From Coenobita brevimanus (lineage: Eukaryota > Arthropoda > Malacostraca > Decapoda > Coenobitidae), in NCBI GenBank assembly GCA_032717465.1, contig CM064690.1, positions 30,465,653 to 30,529,652 of the forward strand: 64,000 bases of DNA. The letters are read 5' to 3'. Positions within the stretch are counted from its first letter, which is position 1. Each line of letters opens with the position of its first letter. Position numbers and translations under genes: made by a program. Under the pieces are notes generated by a model. The model was given only the letters and a program-made list of their open reading frames with translations. It was not told the origin of the DNA and ran no database searches. This document shows positions 33,301 to 43,664 of the stretch, piece after piece.

Positions 33301-36300
33301 AAGGATGTGGCTGTTGAAAGAAAAAAGCCCAAAAAACGTAACTCCAAAGAATGTCTGGTCATCGACATGGGCACGCAGACTGAGTCCCAGTATGAAGACG
33401 AGACACAAGGTACTTCAAGAGTGTATACTGGTCAATCAGTTCGTCCAAAGATATTCCCAAACTCCATCCCCGACCCCAACCCCGTCTATCTCGACATGAC
33501 GGTCACGTTCCACAAGAAGCTGACGGAAGTGCGAGGGAGGGAAGATGGTGAAAACCGTCGAAGTCTTCAAAGAGAGGAAATGACAATGAGGGAGTTTAGC
33601 AGGTATGGTCGCTACATTTTTGCGGTTATGATATAGAATGGAGAATAAGACTGACTAGGAGAAGGAATGAGGAGGGAATGAGAAGGGAAGAGGAGGAATT
33701 AACAGAAGGTTAGGTGGTGGGGTACGGTGGAGAGGTTGTGAATGAAAGATTTAAGAGCGTGTATGTGAATGGGATCGAAGGGGAGGGGTAAATGAAGATA
33801 ACGTGGAGGGATTGGGTTGAGAGGTATAAGAATGAGGGTGGTGTGAGTCTGAGGGAGGGCAGCCTGATAGCGGAATACAAGGTGACAGATCTGTGACCAC
33901 CATCCACTCTGGTATGCCGTCTAGCGATGTAGCTATAGACAGACATATATGGATAAAATATGGGTGGAAAGATAGAGTATAGATGATGATGATGATGATG
34001 ATTGTGGTTGATGATTATGGCTGATGATTGATGACTGATGAGGTTGTGATTATGGTTGATGATTGATGACTGATGAGGTTCATGATTATGGCTGATGACT
34101 GATGATTGATGATGATGATGATGGAAGAATATTTCACAAGGGCCAAGGTACGAGACAATGAGAGCCACGGAGAGTTCGGAGCTGGTGGAACGTCGTCTGG
34201 TCGAGTTTGGCCTTTCCAGCAAAAGGGCATCAAACTACGGGAAAAGCTCTGGAATATGCATACAATAGAGGAGGAGCCACAGGGACGAGGCAGTGAACAA
34301 AAGCAAATGCTTATGAATATTTTTAGCAGGTATAGTTGACCAGTGAACGTTTTTTGGAGACAAGTTTTTTTTTTTTTTTTTTTTGGGGGGGGGAGGAAGG
34401 AGGCAAGTGCAGTTGACATTATAACGTTTTTGGCACTTTTGTGTTCGCTTCGTAAAATTGCCGTATCTCCCTCTTGAATGTGGAGTTGTATTCGGAGATT
34501 TAAAGCTAGAACATGGAGCTAGTTACGAAGAAGTAAAGCTGTAGTACTGAGTTATTGTACTTGTCACTGAAATACAAGAAGATAATACGCAGCAAAAAGA
34601 CTAAAATCTCCGCCCATTTAAAAAGAATGAGCTATAGAATGAGAAATTTATCAGCCTAATTATTCTCGGTGCCATCAAAACTGGCTGTTGATAGTTCTGA
34701 GTGTGTTTCGGTCCAGGTGTTGTATCTCCCCAGTAAAACTAACAAACTGGAATAAAATATTAAAAAATATAAAACTACCTAGTTGTATCTTTAGATGGGC
34801 TACGGCTATAGCCTACAGTATTCTAATGCTGTCAATATTGCAACGATGTTCGCATATTTCTGACTAACAGCATTCTGGGTAGCTGCGTTTTAGTAACTAC
34901 AAAATTAGACACTGCTACTTATCTATCATGATATTCTGGACTCGACCTCACCCCATCTATGAATGGGAAAGAGGTAAGGATGATGATGATGATGATTTTA
35001 TAATTTGGTTATCCATCAGTCCTGTTTTGCTTTGTGGGATTTACATCGCTCGATCTTTGGGTAAGGTAAAATGATTATGATGATGATGATGAACAGGTCT
35101 GAGATGGAAGATGCTGGGAGTTACGGAGAGTTTGGTGAGACTGCGTTGTCCTCAAGTCCTGTTCGGCAATGGCAACCAGGTGATGTCCCTCCTGAACTGC
35201 TCGAGACACGAATAAACACCAGACCCTGCTTACCCGATGCCCCACAGCCTTCCAAGAAACACAGGAGTCAGTACTACACTAACGTTGGCCTCCACAACAT
35301 AAGTATTTGTGTATTGCTTTTGTAATTTCGTTAGTGTCTGAGTCTCTGCTTTTTGTCAGGCAGTAACGCAAGAGAGTTCAAGACCACTTGTTGCCACAGC
35401 AGATTTTTTTTGTTTTTGTTTTGTGAAGGTCTTTCCTTATGAGATTTGCGTTACTCTGCTTTCTTTTTTAAATATAATTCAAGACTTAACCTTGGCTACA
35501 AGTTCTTTGTCCCATTGTTAGTGTATTATTACGGTTCTTTAACTTCAAGCCGATGACGTAGACTGTATCAGATTATTCTTGCTATTGCCTGATGGGTTTA
35601 TCCAAGTAGTGAAGGAGTTTATGAGGACTATATCCTACCCCTGTAACAATAATGTAGTCAGGTCTCCAATGATGGGCATCTCATGGCTACGTCCCTGACC
35701 AGTACATCGAAGTCTCTCCAAAGCCAAGTAAAATAGCTTGTAAGTAGCAAGAGTAAACTGGAAAAAATGCCATGGGACTGAAGGAGTGTTCTATGTGGTT
35801 ATTCAATACAGTACGTTAACAAGCTCATTTCTAGCCAGCACTTGTATTTTTTTTTTGTAACAATTATTTTTCGTAATTTCTAATAAGCATTTCTAATTAA
35901 CATGTCTAATGTAATTATCCCAATCTAATTTGTATTTCTAATTTCTAATCAATCCCTCAACCACAACAGGTGCCAGCCAGGCTCAGGACTTTCCTGCCAG
36001 AATCGCCATGGACTGCGAGTATTATGACAAGAATTACGTTTTCGGCGAGAAGATAAGGCAGAGGGCCAAAATGGAGGAGGAGGAGGAGGAGGCCAATGGT
36101 GCATCGACTCTAATGAGACATTTCCAGAAGCTTCGGAACCTCAGCACGAAGTCAGCCAAGAAGACCGGGAACACAAATCCACAAGCCCGATTTGTTCCAG
36201 TTCAGTCTAGAAAATTAAAATCTCGGGTGAAGCATCTGAAAAAGAAGGCGAAGAAAGCGAGGTTCCAGGCTGAGAAATTGAGGAAAGTGTCTGAAAATTC

Positions 36301-37428
36301 GAAAGCGGAGATGATTAGACAGGAAAGTTTGGCCAATCGATCTGAAACTGAGAGGATGAGGCTGGTGAGAGAGAGAAGCAGACAGTCAGGAAACCGAAAT
36401 ACACAAATCGAAGACAGCAGGAACAGGTATAGTACTTACCAACTCTCCTAAACTTTATTTGGCCTCATCACTAAGCTTTATCCTGCCTCGTTCTGTTCAA
36501 ATGCATGCTGGTGCCGGTGGATGTGGGAGGGAGTTTTGAATCACTGTAACGTAATACAATTAGCCTCACTGGACGCGGGTAGGTGCAGGCAGAAATTCTA
36601 TAGATTAGTTACGCAGAATTTCCCCCGCACCAGCAAGCATTTGATGTGGACGCAACCTCACGTTATGTATGACTACTTAAGCTATAGTTGGAGGCGTCCA
36701 CCATCCATTCAACTCATGTAGTGCTGCCCGCAGGTGACTCTACATTATAATGACAACCCAAATGATTTCCTTTATCAGAAAACTATTTGCCACGTTGGGT
36801 GATATAGCAAAATAAACGTCTGGTGGTCAAGTGGGCTAAGGCGCTTCAACCGAATGATGCTCATAAGGGTTTACATTAAAGAGGTTTTTGCTAAAAACCT
36901 TTAATATATACGCTTCCAGGCTTTTAGATGACTCCCGGACCTCGAGGGAGCAAAGAGACCCGCACAGGAGGAGTCAGCGTAAGAGCGGAGGGGGAAAGGA
37001 GAAACTGGGTCCAGGTGAAAAGAGTCCGGCACAACGCAGCTTGTCGCACAGTTCGAAAAAGTCCAACATGAAAACCTTCAGGCATAGCCACAAGAAACTG
37101 TTTGGTCGTCAGAAGAGCCAGAGTGATGATAAGGGTTTGAGACAGAGGAATGGTGGTTTCGTCCAATGCAACGGGGTTGGGTCTCACGGCAACGGCACCA
37201 TTTCAAACCTTGGCTCCAATAACGGAAGGTAATTGTGCCGTTTTTAAGAGAAACAGATAAACACACATGACGGGTACTGGCCCACCCAGATGCTGTGCCG
37301 ATAAGAGAAAGACTTGCACACATACACGCACAGGCACCCATGCACAGGCGCACACGCAGGTAAAGACACGCCCACAGACGCAGACAGAACGCATGTAGAA
37401 CTGTAACATTTTCTGCCAATGAGATGCG

Positions 37429-37459
<31 letters not shown>

Positions 37460-38082
37460 AGGCCAAGTTAACCTATTAGTACCCAGGGCTTGTGTGTGGG
37501 ATTCTGTAAGGAGGGTACCACCTTCCACCTATCTGCCCATAGTCGAGAAGTTCATAGATCTGCTACACCTAGAGGTTCTCTATCTATTAACTTTAGAAAA
37601 TGCCGTAATTTTTGAAGTACCATGGACACCAATGAGTTAAGGAGACAGAACTATAGTCCATGTTTCCCTCTCAGGATGATTGACGATCATGATGCTGATG
37701 ATGCTGAGCTGACGAGGAGGCAGTTGCTGTATTTTAGGAATCAGTCCAGGGATATCAAACATCCGTCTTGGCTCAAGGTGTAAGTTTTAGTACACCGTTC
37801 TTAAGAACTTAGAGCTTCTAGTGTGTAAGATTGGTCTTGGCTTCAGTCTTACAGCTGCCATGCACATTATTATTAATATTATTATTATTGTTTTTTTCCT
37901 CCAGTTTGTTGTGTAACCCTTACGCAAAACAAATAGAAGCAGCAGAGGCAGCCAACGACCCCATCTTAGCGCAGAAGCTGAGGGAGACAGGCAAAGCAAG
38001 ATTAGCCATTGTGTGTTGTGGCGCCGTGGTCTGTGCTGCCTTTTTGGCCATGTCCATGGGCGTCTTGTATGGTGGGTGCCAG

Positions 38083-38134
<52 letters not shown>

Positions 38135-38496
38135 GGAAATATTCACAATTCTGCTACATGGTGACTGAAAACAATTACCACTCCAGTATTGCAGGATAAC
38201 TTACCTTCAGTAAATATTTTTTATCAGAAGCCTTATGAAGGAAGTTATAAATTATTTAATTATACAAATTGCATACATATCAACAATATTTTGCTCACAT
38301 GAACGTGTATATATTTTGCATACATTTTTATCCATACATTTTGCACATTTAACAATACATTTTCCACACATTTAACTGTACATTTCGCACAATTATTCAC
38401 TGAACTATACTATACAGTTATTCATGCCTTAATTCCTCTAATGCTGTTGTCAAATCTCTTGCAGGTGCGTACATCCTGTTGAATTTAATCGAATGA
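30319..38496 (+). CDS. Unrecognised 977-aa acidic protein with C-terminal membrane segment (10 exons)
   Basis: I do not recognise this protein. Exons are 30319-30387, 30926-31050, 32292-33602, 34141-34329, 35097-35266, 35970-36426, 36920-37228, 37675-37779, 37905-38071 and 38465-38496. The phases (0,2,2,2,1,2,2,2,1) all agree, giving 2934 nt and 977 aa, stop TGA at 38494. In order: a short acidic N-terminus (1-23); an Arg-rich stretch (about 32-37); a long acidic/Ser segment with ~20-residue repeats (exon 3); two small exons sharing a SHGEFG/SYGEFG motif; a basic, helix-prone segment with repeated KK/RR (exon 6); a Ser/Arg/Lys-rich segment (exon 7); an acidic MIDDHDADDAE patch; and KARLAIVCCGAVVCAAFLAM beginning one hydrophobic segment (about 945-976) that runs to the last residue. 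No signal peptide is seen, so a tail-anchored or single-pass membrane protein is inferred. The last ~65 residues faintly recall the second half of CD225/dispanin domains; this is tentative. Exon 4's acceptor is weak, and exon 5 could instead end at 35302. Confidence 0.8.
30445..30515 (+). mobile_element. Family A MITE fragment in intron 1
   Basis: ACTGCAAAAGGACGAAAATG and GTCAGGTTAAGGTAAAAGT match the right end of family A. Confidence 0.5.
30638..30700 (+). mobile_element. Possible hAT-type terminal repeat
   Basis: GGGGTTTCTCAAACTGGGG resembles the terminal repeats of hAT transposons (CAGGGGTTCCCAAACT type). No partner end or transposase was found with confidence. Confidence 0.3.
30926..31050 (+). 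CDS. 977-aa protein, exon 2
   Basis: Acceptor TTTATTTACAG, donor GTAATT, leaving in phase 2. Encodes KDDGGQEEGSRRRRHVTG and a Pro/Ser-rich tail. The SRRRRHV run is a possible basic patch. Confidence 0.75.
32292..33602 (+). CDS. 977-aa protein, exon 3 (large acidic exon)
   Basis: A 1311-nt exon, open throughout, with acceptor ACCGCCGCAG and donor GTATGG, phase 2 at both ends. It opens with SKETLTKVLMGPKYAPQ and RLLSTPDLRTLSNLD, then becomes acidic with repeated (D/E)-rich units of about 20 residues (about 32730-33110). It ends with a less biased part, including KIFPNSIPDPNPVYLDMTV, that may be an ordered or binding segment. Confidence 0.85.
33640..33912 (+). mobile_element. LINE C-terminal coding relic (family D) in intron 3
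   Basis: The translation in shifting frames gives (L)RW.G.VER-like and GRGRP-like pieces, then EYKVTDL before TGA near 33896. This is the end of a non-LTR reverse transcriptase ORF, heavily decayed. Confidence 0.6.
33982..34128. repeat. GAT-rich tandem tract before exon 4
   Basis: GATGATTGATGACTGATGAGG occurs twice, with (GATGAT)n at both ends. Confidence 0.85.
34141..34329 (+). CDS. 977-aa protein, exon 4
   Basis: Phase 2 at both ends; donor GTATAG. Encodes AKVRDNESHGEFGAGGTSSG and KGIKLREKLWNMHTIEEEP. The acceptor (TTTCACAAG) has a poor pyrimidine tract after a GAT-rich stretch, so the 5' edge is the least certain in the gene. Confidence 0.6.
34432..34635 (+). mobile_element. Family A MITE copy in intron 4
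   Basis: GTAAAATTGCCGTATCTCCC, AGTTACGAAGAAGTAAAGC, ending CTAAAATCTCCGCCCATTTAAAA. Confidence 0.65.
35097..35266 (+). CDS. 977-aa protein, exon 5
   Basis: Acceptor GATGAACAG directly after (GAT)n; donor GTCAGT in phase 1. An alternative in-frame donor GTATTT would extend it to 35302. Encodes SEMEDAGSYGEFGET, resembling the start of exon 4, then VRQWQPGDVPPELLETRI. Confidence 0.65.
35970..36426 (+). CDS. 977-aa protein, exon 6 (basic helical segment)
   Basis: Acceptor CCACAACAG, donor GTATAG. Encodes DCEYYDKNYVFGEKIRQ, a run of Glu (EEEEEEA), then a long Lys/Arg-rich stretch including KLKSRVKHLKKKAKKARFQ that is likely helical and possibly a coiled coil or an acidic-surface binder. Confidence 0.78.
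36815..36880 (+). mobile_element. tRNA-like SINE head in intron 6
   Basis: TGGTGGTCAAGTGGGCTAAGG has a good A-box (TGGTCAAGTGG); GGGTTTACATT follows at about B-box spacing. It is a head without a recognisable body. Confidence 0.55.
36920..37228 (+). CDS. 977-aa protein, exon 7
   Basis: Acceptor ACGCTTCCAG, donor GTAATT, phase 2 at both ends. Encodes a Ser/Arg/Lys/Gly-rich, probably disordered segment including SLSHSSKKSNMKTFRHSHKK, which has many possible phosphorylation sites. Confidence 0.75.
37430..37457. repeat. Poly(A) tract in intron 7
   Basis: About 28 adenines. Confidence 0.93.
37675..37779 (+). CDS. 977-aa protein, exon 8
   Basis: Acceptor TTTCCCTCTCAG, strong donor GTAAGT, phase 2 at both ends. 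Encodes MIDDHDADDAELTRRQLLYF and ends DIKHPSWLKV; the acidic patch followed by an amphipathic part leads into the membrane-proximal region. Confidence 0.78.
37905..38071 (+). CDS. 977-aa protein, exon 9 (membrane segment)
   Basis: Acceptor TTTTTTCCTCCAG, donor GTGGGT. Encodes LLCNPYAKQIEAAEAANDPI, LAQKLRETGKAR and the main hydrophobic stretch with two adjacent Cys. The following intron opens with a (CT)n tract, so read-through would give a Ser/Leu repeat. Confidence 0.82.
38087..38132. repeat. (CT)n microsatellite in intron 9
   Basis: Pure CT run starting about 15 bases after the exon 9 donor. Confidence 0.97.
38465..38496 (+). CDS. 977-aa protein, exon 10 (terminal)
   Basis: Acceptor AATCTCTTGCAG; encodes AYILLNLIE and stop TGA. 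It completes the hydrophobic segment, so the C-terminus sits at the membrane edge. Confidence 0.75.
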
Positions 38497-38529
38497 TCTT
38501 CCTGGATGGTCTGTGGTGGTTGCATGGTC

Positions 38530-38712
38530 CCTGTTTTTAGTGGTATAGGAGGCTTTATTGTACCTCTTTCTTAGCGATTTATTTTTGCACCAGACCTCAG
38601 CATTCTCTTGTGTGTTATAAAGACTCGACATACACTGCATCATACAAGAGGATACTGAAAATAAATCGCTAAGGAAGAGGTCCTAAAAAATCACCAAAGC
38701 CACCCCAGAATG
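38530..38712. mobile_element. Family E foldback MITE
   Basis: Left arm CTTTCTTAGCGATTTATTTT at about 38566; right arm AAAATAAATCGCTAAGGAAG at about 38660; outer GGCTTT / AAAGCC also pair. It lies just past the stop of the 977-aa gene, probably in its 3' UTR or just beyond. Confidence 0.8.
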
Positions 38713-39709
38713 CAACCTTCACATGTCGCCTGCGTGTGTCGTGGGAAAAGATGAGATTAAAATATTTACAATTTTAGCCTTAGTTATGAATAATTTTTAA
38801 AATGTGAATTTTGCACATAGGCCTAGCTTTAAAATGTAGGTCTATTTTTAATACGTATTCATATTTTTACACATATCCTCAATTTAAAAGACACAGGTTT
38901 GCTGAGACAGGTAGAATTTAAGACACAGCCCCAACCTTTAAAGACAGATCCGATATTTTAAGACAGGCCCAATATTTTAAGACACAGGCCCGGTATTTTA
39001 AGACACTGGTCCGATACTTTAAGACAGGCCAAAAATTATAAGGCACGGGCCCGATATTTTAAGGCACAGGCCCGAATATGATTAAGCTGCAGACTTGATT
39101 AGCATAATTTACTGGTTTAATTATTTACTGGCCAATTCATTTGCTGGCCAAATCATAGATACAATTTAAATGGCCCTGAATAAAATGGAGACTGATTAAC
39201 AGAGGCGGCTATAGATAGATAGATAGATAGTAATAAGATATAGGTTTAATCAACACAGGGTCTACTTAACAGAACTGAAAAGCCTAAGATACATTATTAA
39301 GACAGGCAAAAAGTCTGTGCCTAACTCTAGATGTTATAATTCTAATTTTATATTTTTAGGTTTTTAAGTTGTCGGGCCGAGCTGTTCGCATATTAAAGTA
39401 GGTAAGTTTGAGGGCTTGATTTTAATGCATATTATTGTGACAAGCTGAAATAAGATAAAAAAAAAAAAAATCATTTAATATGAACCTAAGATTCTGGACA
39501 ATGGTTTTTGTGTTTGTTTACATTTTAGGTGATGTGTTTGATTCATAAGTGCCTGATGTTAAGCACTTCACTCCTATGACTTATTTTAAAATTATGCTTC
39601 CTTAAGGCGATTTTCTGATAAAGAAGTTAGATATGGCCTTTATTAATTTTTCTAATACATACATAAATAAAACCACAAAAATCGTCTATATGTAGGAAGG
39701 AAACTTTTA
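38713..39709. other. Unassigned AT-rich stretch with TTTTAAGACA repeats
   Basis: At 38885-39075 the phrase (A/T)TTTTAAGACACAGGCCCG recurs five or six times at roughly 30-bp spacing, a degenerate minisatellite. (ATAG)n at 39211-39231. No gene. Confidence 0.55.
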
Positions 39710-40899
39710 GGGGAGGGTGGTGAAGGTTCGGACATTTAAAAAAATATATATATTTATAAAAATCCAGGTTTAAGCAGAAGAGTAATCTGGTTTATGTTAA
39801 AATGTTGCCAAATCATTTGGCTCTTTAGACTGATAATATGAAATTCTTAGCTCCTTTAAGCTTTAAGCTATAGTTAACGAAACACAAGTGACTAAATCGT
39901 CCGAACCATCCTTGCCAGTGGAGACGGTTCGGACAGAAGGGTGGGATGGTTCGGCCATAGGTATTACTAAGCATATTCTTAAAATTATATGAGTTGGATT
40001 GGATAAAACCAAACATTTACTAATTCAGAGATATTTCATTTTCCTAAAGTACAATATTAAACTTCAAAATCTAAATGAACCACTTGATATTTGTTTAAAA
40101 AAAACTAATACTTTATAACTGAAATAACCTTCACCAGATTTATTAATAACTGACTTAACCTCTTACTTTCTGCTTCAAAATTATGCATAATTAGCCTCTC
40201 TCTCTCTCTCTGGAATATTGACTTCACTTTTCACTTTGTGCCTTATTTTAAACTGTCTAACTTAACACTTTTAGCGCATACTGCAGCCTGCAAAACTGAA
40301 ATAGAAGTTATAATACCCCTTCCATCTTTTTACACTTTGAGAAATAGGTTAAATAAACAAAGCTATAAATATATATTCCCTGATAACTATGAAGAATGGT
40401 GTTTCACTATGTATTCAAATATAAATGATCAAAAGTAGCGTTATCATTTGATAAGATCATGACTTGGTAGTGGTGAAGGGTTAATTCAAACTGTCCGAAC
40501 CATCCTCCTCCTTAACTGTCCGAATCATCCCGTATGTATGTAATTAATTGACAGGTACTCTCAAGTTTCACATGAGTGTTTAACATTCGTTTTTCATAGC
40601 AAAATGTTCTACATGCAATACAGATTCATCCTGATAATGCACAGTTCAATGCTTGGCACATTCATAAAGGTAGAGCTTACGATATACACCCAAATTATTA
40701 CATAAGAGATGCAAAAAAAACAAAAAAAAATCTGACCTGCATAAAAAAGTGAGGGGCTTCTAGCTTTGAGGTTCCGTGTGACCGAAGTAAACAAACACAC
40801 CCACTTTCATGCAAGATCACACGGCCCTAGGTCCCATACGTTTCTCAGGAAATGCACTGTCCGAACCCTCCCACTGTCCGAACCATCACCGCCTTGCCC
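39710..40899. mobile_element. 1.19-kb TA-flanked DNA transposon, non-autonomous
   Basis: The left end is GGGGAGGGTGGTGAAGG then TTCGGAC. The right end, reversed, is GGGCAAGGCGGTGATGG then TTCGGAC. TA flanks both (39708-39709 and 40900-40901). GGTTCGGAC or its complement recurs inside at 39899, 39926, 39948 (GGTTCGGCC), 40493, 40518 and 40859. TA duplication fits the Tc1/mariner/pogo group, but no transposase frame exists here. Confidence 0.85.
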
Positions 40900-40901
40900 T
40901 A

Positions 40902-42400
40902 CAAAATACGTGATGGAATTGGAGAGGTTTAGTGATTGACTTTATTTGTTGGACAGGGATTTGTCTGTATTAAATGATATATGCCTATGGTTGTATCTCT
41001 AATCCTGTTATTCCTGTGCATTCTTACTAAAAAGACTGTGATCATATTTTTACTTTAAAGACTGAACCGAAAGAAAATTTATTCAGGCTAAAATGCCTGG
41101 AAAGTGACATTTCGTAACACATTCCTTAGCAGTTTACGCTGCACATTACTCCTTGATTTCCTCTTGTATATGCTACTGATGCAAATTTTGTCCACATTCA
41201 GACGGTATAACAAATATAAAAAACAGTAACAAGATGTCATTTGAAATAAATCACAAGCTTAGAAGACTTGGGAATATCTTTAAAAGTTTACTCTAGCCAT
41301 GTGACAATTTTACTCAGCCTCGGACATTATTTAGAAACACAGGGGTAAAGTGTACACAATGCACTGGTAAACTGGGCCTCCTCAAAACTAGTGGCTTTCC
41401 TGGAAAAGTTAAAACTCTTCTGAATAGCAAGAATAACAGAGCAACGAATCCCCTATGCAAGGAGTAGAGCCTGATAAGACGTATACACTGCTACGAAGAA
41501 TGTGATCGTTTTGAGAGGTAGGTGTGATGAGTTGTGGAGGAGGAATTGGAATTAACACCTACGATTAAGATCTACGATCATGCCTAATAAGAACACTAAA
41601 CCCTCTAACCGAGGAATGCCTGCTTACATTAACAGATCATGGCATCGTAACACTGGTCATTGCCGTCGTACAACAGTAGCAAAAGCAGAGCAAGGAAATC
41701 AAAATACATACCTGAGGAAGGTCATCCAGAGGTGAAGGGGTTAACGAAAGTTTACTGATTTAAGGCCTGTTGAGACGATCACTGGTCACCTGTGTTGTTA
41801 GAGTATGGTAATGAAGAATGTGTGGATATTGATCTCGTGTGTGTGGAGAATGATTTTGTATTGTGAAGAAAATAATATTGGAGGATGGAAGATTGTGTGA
41901 AAAATAATCGTGAAGGGAAAGAATTTAACTATTGCAGACATGATGAACTGAAGCATTAACCCTGCTTCTGTTACACTGCTCGTTGCATGTTTCATCATTA
42001 TCGTGTTGAACTGATGACCGTGCTCGGACACAGTTTCTTTTTTGCTAGTGTGGAAGGACTATGACAGACTGACTAACAATGGACTAGTGGAATAATTGCC
42101 TGGGATTTCGAAATCAATCTACGGTGAAGGAAGGAAGGAACCAGAGCATTAATGAGAAATAAGGTAAGCAGGACAATTAGAATGAAAGGGAGGTCATGGA
42201 GGATAAAACTAGAAACAGGTAAGACAAAACTAGAAACTGGTAGAGTGAAAATATCGTGTAGTCTATCACTGAAGATGATTTTTTATTTTCACTTGTGCGT
42301 AAGTTCTCCTTTTCGCAAAAAAAAAAAAAAAAATAAATAAATAAATAAAAGTGATATATGCTGGACCATGTAAATTCCACGGGATGCAGGGAAACTCTAG
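40902..42400. other. Unassigned AT-rich stretch
   Basis: No gene or RNA recognised. A poly(A)/(AAAT)n run lies at 42319-42348. Frames here are short and lack domains. Confidence 0.35.
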
Positions 42401-42551
42401 TCAAAAAATGAATTTACTAAACACACTTAAGCTTCTATGACTCGCTCTGTATAATAAAAAGTCTGGTGTTAACTGGAGTAAAATGTTTGACCTGTACCAC
42501 ACAATATACAACATCCTGTCACTAATGTCATTATGTTTACAATGAACAAGA

Positions 42552-42740
42552 CTAAGTTGTTCGCTTTAACTAGGCGTAACATTGCCATCCCTCCATATGA
42601 ATTAGCACACGATGCTAGTCACGAAGAAGTATTATGGAAAGGATGCTGAATCATACTGTTGACGTTTTCTGCACTTAACAACGTGAAATAGGCCACAAAC
42701 GGACGAAAATCTCCTCCCGTTTAAAATGAACGAACTACTG
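42552..42740 (+). mobile_element. Family A MITE copy
   Basis: TTCGCTTTAACTAGGCGTAAC, GCTAGTCACGAAGAAGTATT, AAACGGACGAAAATCTCC and TTTAAAATGAACGAACT. Confidence 0.75.
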
Positions 42741-42749
42741 GTGTAAAAC

Positions 42750-42925
42750 TTCCGTCTCACCATCTTGAATAATGAGTTATAGTACAGTAGACTAACAGAT
42801 TATGATCCTAGTCACGAGGAAGGGCTGAAGAAAGGATGTAGTCGCACATTACTCCGCTTGTAAGCCACAGGAACTTAGCTTAAAGACAAAAAACTCCGTG
42901 GATTTAAACTGAACCGAGCAATATA
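42750..42925 (+). mobile_element. Family A MITE copy, adjacent
   Basis: A second direct copy, more diverged: CCATCTTGAATAATGAGTT, CTAGTCACGAGGAAGGGC, ending GGATTTAAACTGAAC. Confidence 0.6.
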
Positions 42926-43059
42926 TGGATTAAATTTCTTCCAGTGTTAAATAAATGACACCAGCGAGTAGGCTTCATGTACGCCATATTTGTCTTACGT
43001 CCTTTCCTTGTCACATTGACGTCCTTTCCACTTTATATGTCCACTCACCTTTTCTATTT

Positions 43060-43339
43060 ATTGTCGTTAGTGCAGGAGTGTGTGAGTAATTCACCTGGTC
43101 GGTCAGGATCACTTGATGGTCGTGATCGTCAGCTTTTACCCTCCCGGAAGGGAGCTGAGAGCTCATATAGTCCGATCTAAGGGCAAGGCTGTGACCTTCA
43201 CACACGCACACACCCGTCCCCTTGCTCAAGGGGGACAGTAACCACCCACTTCGTCAGTGAAAATTTTTGCAACCTGAGCGAGGCGCGAACTCCCGTCCAC
43301 CAGATGGCGAGCGAGAACGTTACCACTGAGCCAACGAGC

Positions 43340-43340
<1 letters not shown>
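43060..43340 (-). mobile_element. SINE with strong tRNA-like head
   Basis: On the minus strand the head carries an exact-consensus A-box TGGCTCAGTGG (43323-43333). A B-box-like AGTTCGCGC (within 43283-43293) follows at tRNA spacing, with a nearly paired T-arm. The acceptor stem does not pair, so it is not a functional tRNA gene. The body continues to about 43060. Confidence 0.7.
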
Positions 43341-43381
<41 letters not shown>

Positions 43382-43445
43382 TGGAATCTTATTTTGTGTG
43401 TGTGTGTGTGTGTGTGTGCAGTTGGAATCTTCGCGCGCGCGCGCG

Positions 43446-43504
<59 letters not shown>
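43341..43504. repeat. Interrupted (GT)n array with 13-bp spacers
   Basis: Three GT runs separated by CAGTTGGAATCTT (twice), the second followed by (GC)n. The layout resembles the array at 59419-59673. Confidence 0.9.
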
Positions 43505-43508
<4 letters not shown>

Positions 43509-43664
43509 ATTACCTAAAAACTGCGAATACGTTTTCTATAAACTGCTTCAAAAAAAACCGTGTGAACGTCGTTGGATAACTATAATATTTTACGTTTACT
43601 TTGATGGAACAGAACCAAACCTGAAAGTAAGTCGTGGCTTCATGAAATTAAATGAACCTTAGCA

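Noticed and set aside
43270..43345. A functional tRNA gene on the minus strand
   Set aside because: A- and B-box-like sequences are present but the acceptor stem does not pair, and the sequence continues into a SINE-like body.
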